Source: Macrostomum hystrix
Lineage: Eukaryota; Platyhelminthes; Macrostomidae
Direction of reading: 5' to 3'
Assembly (NCBI GenBank): GCA_950097015.1
Contig: CATNEN010000001.1
Coordinates: 5,379,001 to 5,443,000, forward strand
DNA length: 64,000 bases
The notes under the pieces were generated by a model that did not search any database, was not told the DNA's origin, and worked only from the letters and a program-made list of their open reading frames with translations. Of this stretch, positions 11,942 through 23,100 are shown one piece after another. The translations under genes were made by a program, and so were the position numbers. Every line of letters begins with the position of its first letter. Within the stretch, counting starts at the first letter, position 1.

Positions 11942-13240
11942 CTAAATAAACTAGCGATACGAAAAGTGGAAGATTGACTATGCTAAACTAACTCGTGTTC
12001 CGCATTCAATATTTATACTTGCCAATCGCATCATTAAAGACAATGAGACTTCCGCATGCTAGTTTGCAGCTTTTCGGCAGCTTTGTTGACCAATTAGCTA
12101 ATGAATCGGAATTTGTTTCTTTGATAAGTTTTCCTAGACCGTTTTGCTTCTCAAAGAGAAGCACACAAAATCCGTATCTTTTTTAACAAGCAAGCCACAC
12201 AAGATGCATGTCCATCGTTTCATCTGCGAAATACGCAGCCTCAGCTAGACTGCCAAGGGCTTCCAATGCAACACAACTGGCAATCTACTATCGCAGAAAA
12301 TGAGATCCCAGGTTCGCGGGTAGCAACAGAGCACTAATTGCTTTTCTCCACCTCTCAGGTGCAGATAAGCACGAGGCTGCTGAGTGACAAATTCCCAAGT
12401 GTTCTAGTCACGAATCTATCATTTGAGTGTCCGTCTAATTAGTTTCTTGTCTGAGGTTGAGCAGCTAATAGCTATGAGTTACATAGGGCGTGCATCAGAC
12501 AGGTAGATCCAACTCAAATTCAGATTGCACAGTTCAAAGCCGAGTCACATTAATTATTTGCTCGTTAAGCCATTCAGGTAATTATTAATCATAAAAAACC
12601 AGTCGATCTAATTATGTTAATATTTTATATGTTAGTTTAATTTTAAGTTTTATGATAGGACAAAAATGACTAGAAAAAAAGACTGTACAAAACAAGATTT
12701 TTCCCGACTAAAATTGTAACCATGTAACGATGTGGACAAAAATGAAATGTAATACCTATGCCTGTAGGTACAGGCGCACTAGCTCAGTTTATGTTAAGAG
12801 CATGAAATTATTAACACCACTTCAGCAACAGGTGCACACGCTGTTGATTAGTTGTGATATTATTGAGGAGTTAAGGTTGTTGCTCAGATAGTTTCCTGGA
12901 TGGCTTACAACTGTAACACGAGTAGATACATCATGGATTAACTAACCGACTCAACAAATTGGTTAGCTTTCGACTTACACTAACAGTTGATATCTATCAT
13001 GCTCTAGAAAGTGAGTAAATGTTTATAAAGTTAACAAAAATGGAAAAAAGCTGTCATTCAGCGATTTGTTGCTTATAATCTGGTACATCAATAGCAAAAT
13101 TGCAAATTTGAGTTGGAGTTGCGTTATTAATTATTTATGTCAGCCAAAACTCATTAACAACAACTCAAAAGTATTTTTTGAAACTATGACGCGCTGCAAA
13201 CCTGTATTGCGCTGTTTAATCTGACGTGAGTGATTTAAAA
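11942..13240. other. Intergenic sequence upstream of the guanylate cyclase
   Basis: About 1.3 kb between the cyclase 5' end and the next stop codon. An acceptor-like tatttag ends at 11,942, 11 nt upstream of the cyclase ATG, so the transcript may begin with a spliced exon. No other gene, RNA or repeat is recognised. Confidence 0.5.
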
Positions 13241-14329
13241 TCACAATCGACTTTCAGCAGAATGATGCCGAGCGTGAGGGTCGCGTTCGTGTGTTTCAAT
13301 GTCCTCCTCGTTGTAATTGCAATCAGCAATGCTAGTAGCTGGACAGTTCTCGAAGTCGATGCAATCGCAGTCACGAAGGCCAATCGAAGCTGACATTCCG
13401 GCAACTTCGTCGGCGGTGGCAGTCACGACAATCAGGGAGCCCTTAGATAATATTTCGTCGCCGCTAGGAGCCACTGCGTTATCGCTGATACCGGTGCGGC
13501 TGCCGTTCATTCCATTGCGTCTTCTGCGAAATGCTGCATTCAGTAGAGTCCCAGCAACCAGCATGGCAACAATTGACAGTGCTATTGTCAAGGCCCACAC
13601 TATTGCGCATACAATGCGACTGACGGCACCAGCGTCTGTCCCAGAAACTGACAGTCCTCTGGCAGGTGGTCGTTTCTGCTGATTAACTACTGCCGATTCT
13701 CTCGAAGAAGCTAGTTTGTTGTCGGCTTTTATATCTTCAGATGATAAAGAACGGCTGCAGACAACGAACACTCGACTGTACTCTGATTCGGACGGTGCAC
13801 AGAGAATGCCCTGGCCTTCAGGAATGCTAGTCGCGGGCCGAAAGGTTGTGCCTTGCAGAGTTAGGCAAATCGGATCCGAACGCGGTCGCCACTGGTCGAA
13901 AATGTTTGATGTCTGGACAAGTAGGCAAACGGCCAGTCTCTCATTCGGTTTATCACTGCGATGGGCTTCAAACAAGGTTTTCCGCAGCGGCTGCTGCAGG
14001 CGCGTCTCCAATTCTAGCTGAGCTCCGTCAGGGTCAATAACGCTGGACCCTTCGGTGGGTCCGGCAACCCGGAGAATATCGTCGTATCCTGCAACCTGAC
14101 ACTTGGACTGCAAGAGCAGCAAGCACTGGTTCAGCTGCATCAGTGTGAGCTGTTGACCAGCTGAGGAGGGTTCAGAATCCACCTGTCCGCTAACAGGTAG
14201 AGATGTCAGCTCTAGATTGCTGTAGCGAAATCTCGGCAAGGCTTGATGCTGTTGGGCCAATGATGCAGCAGTGGCTGTGACGAGAAATAGCGCCGATAAC
14301 AGCATAAGAAGACGAAATCTTGATGACAT
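13241..14329 (-). CDS. Orphan type I membrane protein, 362 aa, six-cysteine ectodomain
   Basis: Single-exon frame from an ATG at 14,329 to a stop at 13,241; family not recognised. Residues 1-26 form a clear signal peptide (basic start, hydrophobic core LLMLLSALFLVTATAA, small residues at the cleavage region). The ectodomain to about residue 237 holds exactly six cysteines (about 69, 77, 135, 155, 177 and 191), which suggests three disulfides. A single transmembrane helix spans about 238-263 and is followed by an RRRR stop-transfer sequence. The cytosolic tail of about 95 residues includes an acidic, cysteine-containing patch (CDCIDFENC) and a His-rich end. The codons are G+C-richer than the flanks. 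It lies between the guanylate cyclase and nidogen on the same strand. It is probably a small cell-surface receptor or adhesion protein; no function is assigned. Confidence 0.7.
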   Translation of the reverse strand: MSSRFRLLMLLSALFLVTATAASLAQQHQALPRFRYSNLELTSLPVSGQVDSEPSSAGQQLTLMQLNQCLLLLQSKCQVAGYDDILRVAGPTEGSSVIDPDGAQLELETRLQQPLRKTLFEAHRSDKPNERLAVCLLVQTSNIFDQWRPRSDPICLTLQGTTFRPATSIPEGQGILCAPSESEYSRVFVVCSRSLSSEDIKADNKLASSRESAVVNQQKRPPARGLSVSGTDAGAVSRIVCAIVWALTIALSIVAMLVAGTLLNAAFRRRRNGMNGSRTGISDNAVAPSGDEILSKGSLIVVTATADEVAGMSASIGLRDCDCIDFENCPATSIADCNYNEEDIETHERDPHARHHSAESRL

Positions 14330-17114
14330 TTCGAAGCAATAACGTGTTTATTTTAGAATCCAGAGTTCAGCTAGTGCTGCAGATTAATCCTTCTAGCGTG
14401 TATCAATCAGTGCAGCGGCGGTGACTGTCGTCGGGAGATGGTCTGGGTAGAGCAAAAGCGTCGGATTCTTTATGATTCCCTGGCGTGGCCATCTGACACC
14501 TTCGCAGTTTCGCCTCTCCGCATTGGGAGAGAGGTTGTAAATGAGCTGCGTCCTGCTTTAGATAAAAAGAGGAGACAGTAACTATGAGCGATCAAATAAT
14601 TCTTTCTCGGCAGTGATAAAGATAAAGACAATGAAGTGTGACCACAAAGGTAGGACGCCTGTGATCTGTGTGTGCGTGTGTATCAGGTGTTGGGAAACTG
14701 TGCACGAATAAAATCATGGCAATTTTTCAGCGACACAGACTAGGCTGCTGAGGTTGAGCGCGTAAAATTCCCCTACCGCTTCCTTCCAATGGCTAAACAG
14801 AGACCTGGCTATCTTACTCCGCCCAGCCTACCACCCCACGGGGTTCCATTGGGAGTGGGAAATCTTAATCCACCGCTTGACTACCTTATTCATCAGCCTT
14901 TTCTCTCTCTCTCCCTCTCAATCTATAATACTTTTTTTCACATCGCCAAACCTCGCACGATTGGACCTAGGCCGTGAGGGACTTGAATTTAGACTTTTTG
15001 GAAGTTGAAGGCTGCAGGCTACTGTGAGATTGACCGAAGGACGCGTTTGTGGAAGAGAGGACCCGCGGAGGCCGATGAAATTAAACAGGACCGCCTGGTG
15101 AACTGGGAGAGAGAAAAAATAAAGAAAGAATCCAGGAGGAGGAAGAGGCGGGTGTCAGTTGACGAGGAGTCCGTGAGCTTCCGGTTCACTGGTCACTATT
15201 CTTTGTGTCTGCCCCCTGTCCCAATGAATCTTCGTATGGAGCGTTCCATGAGTCCAAACCCCCCGGCACAAAGTCTCCGCCCCTTCCTTCCTTCCTACCT
15301 GTACTTTCTAGCAACCCCAATCTGGTCACAATGCTTCAATCTTGCCGCCCGTTCGTATAAAGTTTGACGCAAACCGTTTTTTCAATAGTTTCATCGGCAA
15401 AAAGCGGAAGAGTGCAATGGGGAGTGGCGATGGGTGGTGCGCTCGCGTTCCGCAAGATCCCAGGTCTAACCTATGCTTTTCTCTAGTCTCGCATCTCTTT
15501 GCTTTATGGTTATAGTACTCAGCACCACCATAGCTCCATAAAGCGTGCGCACACACAATAAGAAACGTACAGGAGACACACCGGAGTCCTATGCTCATCA
15601 ACCAATATCGCCACGGGCTTCAAGCGATGTGCTACTGTTTTATTTTGGCAACTGTAGTCTATACTATCCCAGAGGTTAGTATAGGGGGCAGAGAGAACGA
15701 TTGGGCCATGCTGTGTATTGAATGAGTATCTATATCCAGCCGCCCCATCGCGTGAGGAAATATCGACGAACTCGTAGTCGGCCTCGTTGGTTACTTTCGC
15801 ATGCAAGGCACGCGATTGATGAAGCGACGTGCTGCTGGAAACGACCAGTCTCGTTTTCTGAAAATGCAAAGAATGATTTTTCTGACCGTTTTTCCATGGG
15901 AAAACTACACTAAGTTAGTGTGGACTATATGATTCACGTGTCCAAGATTTTGTTGAAAATAGCAAAGTACGACTAAAAATCTCGTATGCTTAGAGAGTTT
16001 AAATTCAAAGTTTTAAATGCCAAACATTGCGAGGAATTCGCATTCGAGTATTTGTTCCTGTCAAGCACAACAGAGGAAAAAGTTTTCTCACGAAACTAAA
16101 ACCGGGAAACGTATAAACTTCTTGAATTGAAAAAACGATGAAAAACCGGCTTTCTTTTTAACTTTGTTGAAAATCCTTCTGATGTTTTTTAACCTTGCTT
16201 CAATCGCGATACTACTCACAGTAGAACCTTTTTTTCGCGCCTCGCGCCTTCGTATGCGTCCATTCTGTAGACTTGGTATCATTTCGAAGGGGGTTTTCGG
16301 GGTCTACGAACGAAGCTTGATTGCTGCACGCCTTGATTGTCTATGGCCAGGAGCTAATTCTGTCGCTCTGTGAACGACATCTGTGGCCGTAAACTTGCAA
16401 AGCGCTTATTTTTCCAGCAATAGAACAGACTTAGGCTGGCCATACTTCTGTCTCTACTATCAATAGGCATCAATATCTAGGCGCCCCCACTTACCATTTC
16501 CAACTGTCTGATTTGGACCATAGACATTTCAAGCGTGCACCAATGCATGATTATTGCATGCAGACGCTTGAAATAAGCTATTTTTGGTAACCTTCATTAC
16601 TGCACACCAAACATGTCTATGGTCGAAACGTTCCAAAATGATACAATGCCAGTGATAAATGGCTATGAGTGCACGAATGCATAAGAAAATATATCTTTAG
16701 ATGATAATATAAAATGTATACACCCGTTAATGTCAAAACTCATTTATATTGAACTCAAAAAAGTAGGGAAAACTGCCATCTTCTGCTGTAAGCTGAGCTT
16801 AAGGTGAGCCACAATAACCTTCGCAGTGGTTTTATGCAATGCAAATTAAAAAATGAGCGATTTGTCGAAATAAAATATTAGATTAACAGGAACTGCATGC
16901 AGTTACACTCCAAAATAAACTACAACTAATTGAAATTGAAAACTGCAAATAAGAAAACTAAAATATCATGCAACTGTCTTGGTAAAACTGTTACTATAAA
17001 CGCCAAAACATTTTAAAGTTTATTTAATATAAATTATTACTCCCTTAAACATATTGCTACACAGAGAGGAACAAAGCTGGTTTAGATTTCATGTTGAGTA
17101 GAGCTCAAACTTTC
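14330..17114. other. Intergenic region with MITE-like elements, no gene supported
   Basis: About 2.8 kb. It contains a TC-rich tract (14,905-14,925), scattered short open frames on both strands without protein-like features, and elements with catagaca/tgtctatg ends at 16,516-16,624 and near 16,325-16,352. It probably includes the nidogen 3' UTR just below 17,115. I could not support any exon here. Confidence 0.5.
16516..16624. mobile_element. Short MITE-like element with 12-bp terminal inverted repeats
   Basis: The 109-bp segment starts with gaccatagacat (16,516-16,527) and ends with its exact reverse complement atgtctatggtc (16,613-16,624). A second inverted repeat lies inside (tttcaagcgt and acgcttgaaa), so the left part can fold. 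A related element is at 63,808-63,912, and a one-ended relative ends near 16,352 (gcacgccttgattgtctatggcca). There is no coding capacity. This looks like a non-autonomous DNA transposon derivative; the family is not identified and no target duplication could be fixed. Confidence 0.6.
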
Positions 17115-20100
17115 CTAGAATCCTGGTCGGCTAGTTGCTGTCGGCCTGTTGATGTACGGATTGCAGCCGGGAAAATTGTCCGGACAAACGCACTCAACGC
17201 CCTGATTGGGTGCAGCCAAGCAGATGTACTTGCAGTCGCCGTAGCCGCGACTGTCGGCGCACGGATGCTCGCCGCTCTGAACCTGGTGAGCGGAGGTCGG
17301 ACAGGCGGTATTAGCCACCGTGACGCCCATCAGTCGATTATCCAGACTGCCCAACGGTCCGCGTACGAATGTTCGATTCGAATTGACATTGTGTCCGACA
17401 ACGCGATTTGTGAACCAGTTGGCCAGGTAAAAATCGCCGTCTGAGTAGGCCAGGCCAAATGGCTCTCCAGACCAAGCGAGGCGAACTGGACTGCCGTGTT
17501 CAACGTAGGCGGCGTCTGGCACAGGACGCCAGACACACTGCACGACAGTCTGTGTCGATTCCAGGCGTGCCGTTATGTTAAGAAGAGACCATTTGATGGG
17601 TATTTCGGCGTGAGCATAGCAAACCTCTTCGTTAGGGCTGTCAAAGCGGCGCACAATGTCATTAGGCAGGGAGAAACTGTTGGTGCTGGACAGCTTGACG
17701 TGATTGGCCCCATTCATGCTGGCCATCATGATGCGCGGGTCATTACGATCCCAGTCGGTGTAGTATATTTTTCTGCAAGGATTTAACGGATACTTAGCCT
17801 AGTTGGATAAGATGTGTGATGTATAGATAGCGGCGCTTCTAGAAGCTATGTACAGCAGTTTAAGTCCATGGGCTGTGGACACGACTACCAAGAAAAAAAT
17901 TCGAAGCTGCAATCCGTAATGGGACTACTTGTCTCCGGATATCATTTGAAGACTCACCCAAGAAACGGATCCACAGCAATCCCACGTGGTCTAAAGACTC
18001 CGTCCTTGGGACCGCGAAACAGCACTTTTTTGTTGCTGATGCCCTGTCGATAGGAGATGACGCCAATCTCACCGAATCTCTCGCCTCGAGTCGCCTCCTC
18101 TTTGCTGACGTACTGAGCTGTGTAATAAACATTGTCAGTCTGCCAGTCGACGGCAAGACCTTCAACATTTTCTAAACCGTCGCCGAACGGTACCCAGGAG
18201 CTGCTGGCTGGTCCGCCCATGTCACTGTCGACTGTGTTAGCTTTGTACAGCTTGGAGTGACCATATACTGACCAGATGAGCTGCTTGCGATGACAGTTAT
18301 AGTCCAGCGCAACCACTGGCGACCCGAGCCTCGAGTCGCTCGGACCATCCGACGCCGAAGAAGCTGATGACATGGCAATAAAAAGTCGAGGCTTTTGATC
18401 TCTGTCCTCGCTTTTGGAGTCCTCGGCAGGCATCTGCAGAATGGAGTCACCCTGAGCTATGTAGAGCGTCCGGTCGACCTGTTCGGCAGTCCTACAGAGG
18501 GTCGCCCCTGTGGCTGTTGTCACTTTGAAGCTGCCAGTCGGGCAAGTGCAGACAGACAGCTGAACATGTTCAACTCTTCCGTCAATGGTACGGTGCTCGA
18601 CGGTTTGCTGCTGACATGTGCCCGAGTTGAGCACACAAGCAGAGCAGGAAGCTTGAGTGCGACACTCGGTGTCACCCGTGCCGAAGTAGCCAGTGGAGCA
18701 CACGCATCGATACCTGTTGTCTACCTGGCTGTACTTGCATTCAGAGTTCTGTTTTGAGAAGGAGAAGAGGTTTGTGTTGCATGAAATTTATTTGCTTTAT
18801 AAACAATGTGTAATTGGAATGAAAAAGCCACTAACCTTCACACATCTGTTGTAGAAGTTGCACCCGGGACCATCCGGCTCGCAACGAAGCTTTCCGTCGC
18901 CGCTGAAGCCTTCTCGACAACGGCACTGACGTCGTCCGTCAACTAAAGCGCACTCAGCATTTAAGTGACAGCCGACATTCGGTGTACTGCAGGCCTCTTG
19001 ACGATGCTGGCAGCGACCTTGAATACGCTCCATGCCTGGAACGCACTCGCAGGAGTAGCTCCTGGTTACCAGACTGTACAGACACAGCTCGGTGCCCGGG
19101 TCGCACAACTTCTGCTCAACGCAGCTGGCCTTGTCGCATCGAGTCACACCGTCGCCGGAAAAGCCGCGCGGGCACTGGCAGCCGGGCGTTCTGTAGTTGC
19201 AGAACGCCAACGGGTGGCACTCCTTGCAGGGATTGTCAAGCACAGTCAAATTGACCGTCAGGGTGGCTCCGTATTCGCCCTCCACGTCTGGGAAGCAATG
19301 ATATTGCAGGGCGTCCGATTTGACCACGCGACTAAAGCGAAGCACTTTGCGCTCATTTAGAACGTACTGAACGACTCGATTGCCGTCACTGACCGGTAGA
19401 GGCACTTCTCGGATGTTGGTCCAGATTAGATTGCTCGGTCTCACGGGACCTTGAAGTACTCGGCATGTAATCTCTTGATCTGTTTGGCCCTCGTACAGAC
19501 GGATCTGAAGTACGAGCACTGCCTATGGTGATTCTACGAGGTTCGTGTGACGGAGCAGTAACAAGTCCAATCGTCTAAACAAGATCCCTGCTTTATTTGA
19601 GGCGCAGCCACGGAGAGAAGAACCTCACAAGCACAGTGTACACTGCCTGACGACGAGAAAGTCAGGGCAGATTAACACACCTGTGTGAGCGTGTGCTTAA
19701 GTGCAGATACGTTAAACAGAATTGCCTCTTTGCTGACTACGACTGATGATGCGTCAGTTCCGAAGCTTCCCCTTTTTACCTTTGAAAGGGCACTATGAGA
19801 AACTAAATTCTCGCAGAATACTAGCTCGCACATGACCAGCTTAAATAAAGTAATACGTCGCGAACCTCAGTTTCATTGTCAATCATCAGCTGAGTTTGTT
19901 CCTTGATGCAAGCCGTAGTCTAAAAGGTTAGATTGTTTTGATTGTTTAAATCTAAATAATAAAAATGAATAAAATATGAGTCATGAATTCAAGACGAACG
20001 TTACCTTTGGATTTTGGGACGCATAGCCGAATTGGCAGCGGCAAATGCGACCGTCCGGCCTACTTTCGCAGAGTGCGTTGTCTCCGCACGCCAGCTGGGA

Positions 20101-23100
20101 CGAACCCGAATGACCCGGAGCACATTCGTGGCAGGCGGTCTTGCCGTCGCCGTACTTGCCGTCAGGGCACTTGCACAGCCGAGCTCCAGCGAAACGAATA
20201 TCGGCTTGACAGGTTGCGCCTCTGAGACAGTTGTAATCTGTGACGCAATTGGTGCAGGTCAAGGTCATGGCAGTCTGGTCCAGTCTATCGACGGTATAGC
20301 CCGATCTGCACTGGCAGACACCGGATAGGCACTCCAAAGTGGCATTTAATATCTCCATATCGTCTGGCATGATGCCTTTGTTGCAGTCCTGCATGATTTG
20401 TTATTTATAGTCGCTTTTATGTCAACTGCAGAGTTTGAAACACACAACGAATATATTCATAAACGCAAATTGGAAACTAGTTAGAAAGAGAAAAAAATAC
20501 AACGGGTATCAGCATCAGCAAATATTGAAATTTCGGGTATCAATAATGAAGAATCTGGCAGCTTCCTAGTCCATGGACTTCGCCGTTGGGCACAACAGTT
20601 TTTCTATCTTCTACAATCTACAAAATTACACCAGTGGCCTCGCCGTGGAATCGAGTTCAGGAACCTCTACCCTCGCCCGTTTCGCATTCCAAAAACTGAT
20701 CTTTATTAATCTTACCTGCAAAGAACGGCAGGCAATGCTGCACACTCCTAGTCTATTGGCAGCGAAGCCGTCCCTGCAGACGCAAGCATTGCTAACCGGA
20801 TCGCACAGGGCATTCTCTGAGCAGTCGCTAGGCTGACAAGGCCGAGCTTGGCAGCGACCGGCGGCGACGGTCTTCGGAGGCGGGCAGGTGTCACAGACTC
20901 GACTGGCGTTGCAGAACGCAAACTGGCCAGCATCGGCGCAGGTGGCATTGTCGACGCAAATCTCCGGCAGGCAGACGCTGCCGTTTCCGCGGAAGCCCTG
21001 TCGGCAGACGCAAGTGCCAGCGTTGCCATTGTTACCGGGGCGACAGTCGGCGAATCGGCTGCAGCCGGCCTGCTGACGACAGGCGGCGTCGGTCTCGCGG
21101 ATGCATTTGCTGCTGCTGCACTGGCAGCGATGCTGCACACCAGAGCTCGTGGCCTGCTGCATGCAGGCAAAGCCCTCCACGGAACAAGCGGCCTGTCGTC
21201 GATTTGGAAGCAAAAAAATGTTGTAGATATTTTCACACGAGGGGAATCACCAAGATCCCTGAGCTCGATTCCGCGGCGAGGCCACATTCATTTCGGGCGC
21301 AGCTGCGTTGGGAAGGCTTGAAGGGCTTTTCATGCAATTTACGCCCCTGAGGGCCAATCACCAAGGCAAAGTGAGAGTGTACACTCCCTGACGATGAAAA
21401 AGTCAGGGCAGATTAACACACCTGTGTTAGCGTGTGCCTGCATACGGTATCTGTGTACGTGTGTGCTCAGGAGTCAGCGAAATCGGCAGAATGTCCTCCT
21501 CACTGGATCCGGGTTCAATGTCACCAAAGTATGTGCTATCATTGCCCACAGCCCTCCCGAAAATGTTAATAACTGTAAAGCGATGCGAGAATAACAGTCT
21601 CAGTAGCCCGAACCTGGGGCAGCCGGCAATCGTGACGGTCGGCCACGCAGCGCAGTCCGTCGCCGGAGAAGCCGGAGGCGCAGATGCACTTGTTGAGGAG
21701 ACACTCGGAGTTGACGTCGCACAGTGTTGGACCGCAGATAGGTCGGCAGGAACTTTCCGGCTTTTGACGCCGATAGCCTGGAAGGCATTGACAACGAACC
21801 TGACCTTTCGTCTGTCCGGAATCGTCCGTGACGCACACTGCGCCAGTTCCACAGGCGAGGTCATCGCAGGACAGCCATTTTTTAAGATTGCCAACTAGAC
21901 GAGTAATATGAATTCCTTGCGGCTCGTAGAACATGTCGTAGGTGTGCTCCAGCAGCAGCCGGCCAACTCGAGTTTCTATCTCGCAGCTGGGCGTGAACTC
22001 CCAGCTTTCCGAGAATTCAATCCTCAACTCCAAAACGGGTTGGCCCATGATTAGGACAGTCAGGCTGTAGTTTGCCGGGGAAAGCGACTCGACGCGGACT
22101 AGGTCTCTCTGGACTGACGTAAATTCGTATCGAGTTGTTAGCTTGCGACTGTCTACGATAACCAGATCAATTTCTCTGCTCAGAACGTTGCTGATTGTCT
22201 CAGCCTGAAAAAATGGCAGCAAAAATTAAACGGAGCAAAGCAAGCACACAAAACTCAAGAACACGGGCCTACTTATTTTTGCGAGCGCATCTTCTGAAAT
22301 AAGAATCAAGTCGTCTGCTCTTCAGACCGTTGAGACATTCAGGTCTGAATTCTGGCCTAATGTCAGAATTTTGCCATCAGATCGATCAGTGAGCTAATTT
22401 CACACACCACTATACCCACTATACACAAACTTGTCAATCCTTTAAAATTTATTCGGTGGTCAGACCATCCAAATGTGGACACCTTAATGCCAATTTCTCC
22501 CATTTCGCTGATCAAGCCTCGATATTGGCCTAAACTCAACGATTGCTTGTTGAAGGTCCAGCAGCTCTGTCTAGATAAAAGTCGGTGACCACATAAGTTG
22601 GAGATAATGCAGGCTCATTCGGATGCTGATAAATTTTGAAGGCCTGGCAAGGCCGCACTGAGGCGCAGTGCTAGTTTGTGTATAGGGGTGCATGAAATGC
22701 ACTAGCTCTCATGGGAAAAATCTGAACTTCGGCCAGAACCGTTGAATATCTCAATGGTCTGAAAGGCTGGCGACTTGATTGTTATTTCAGAAGATGCGCA
22801 ACAAAAAGTAGGCCCGTGTTCTTGACTTTCGTGTCAGCAATCAGCACAAAATAGGAAAATCCCCCTTTGATACGAGCGTAGTTCTACTGTTAAAGAGGTG
22901 AGAATTATTAACTTACCTGAATACTGGTGTTGGTAGCCTTCAAGAGCACATTATTCCAAATATATTGCTCGATAGTCCAAATAGCGACTATTGAGGCATT
23001 GTCTCTGGCTATCAATCGAACTCTGCGTCGGAAGGTGTCACCCAGAGCGAACAGGTTCTGTGTGGAGTTGTTGGAACTCACGGCGGTGAGCAGGGCTAAG

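Noticed and set aside
15005-15869. Open frames of 90-120 codons near the orphan membrane gene
   Set aside because: Low-quality composition, mutually overlapping on both strands, no domain or splice support.
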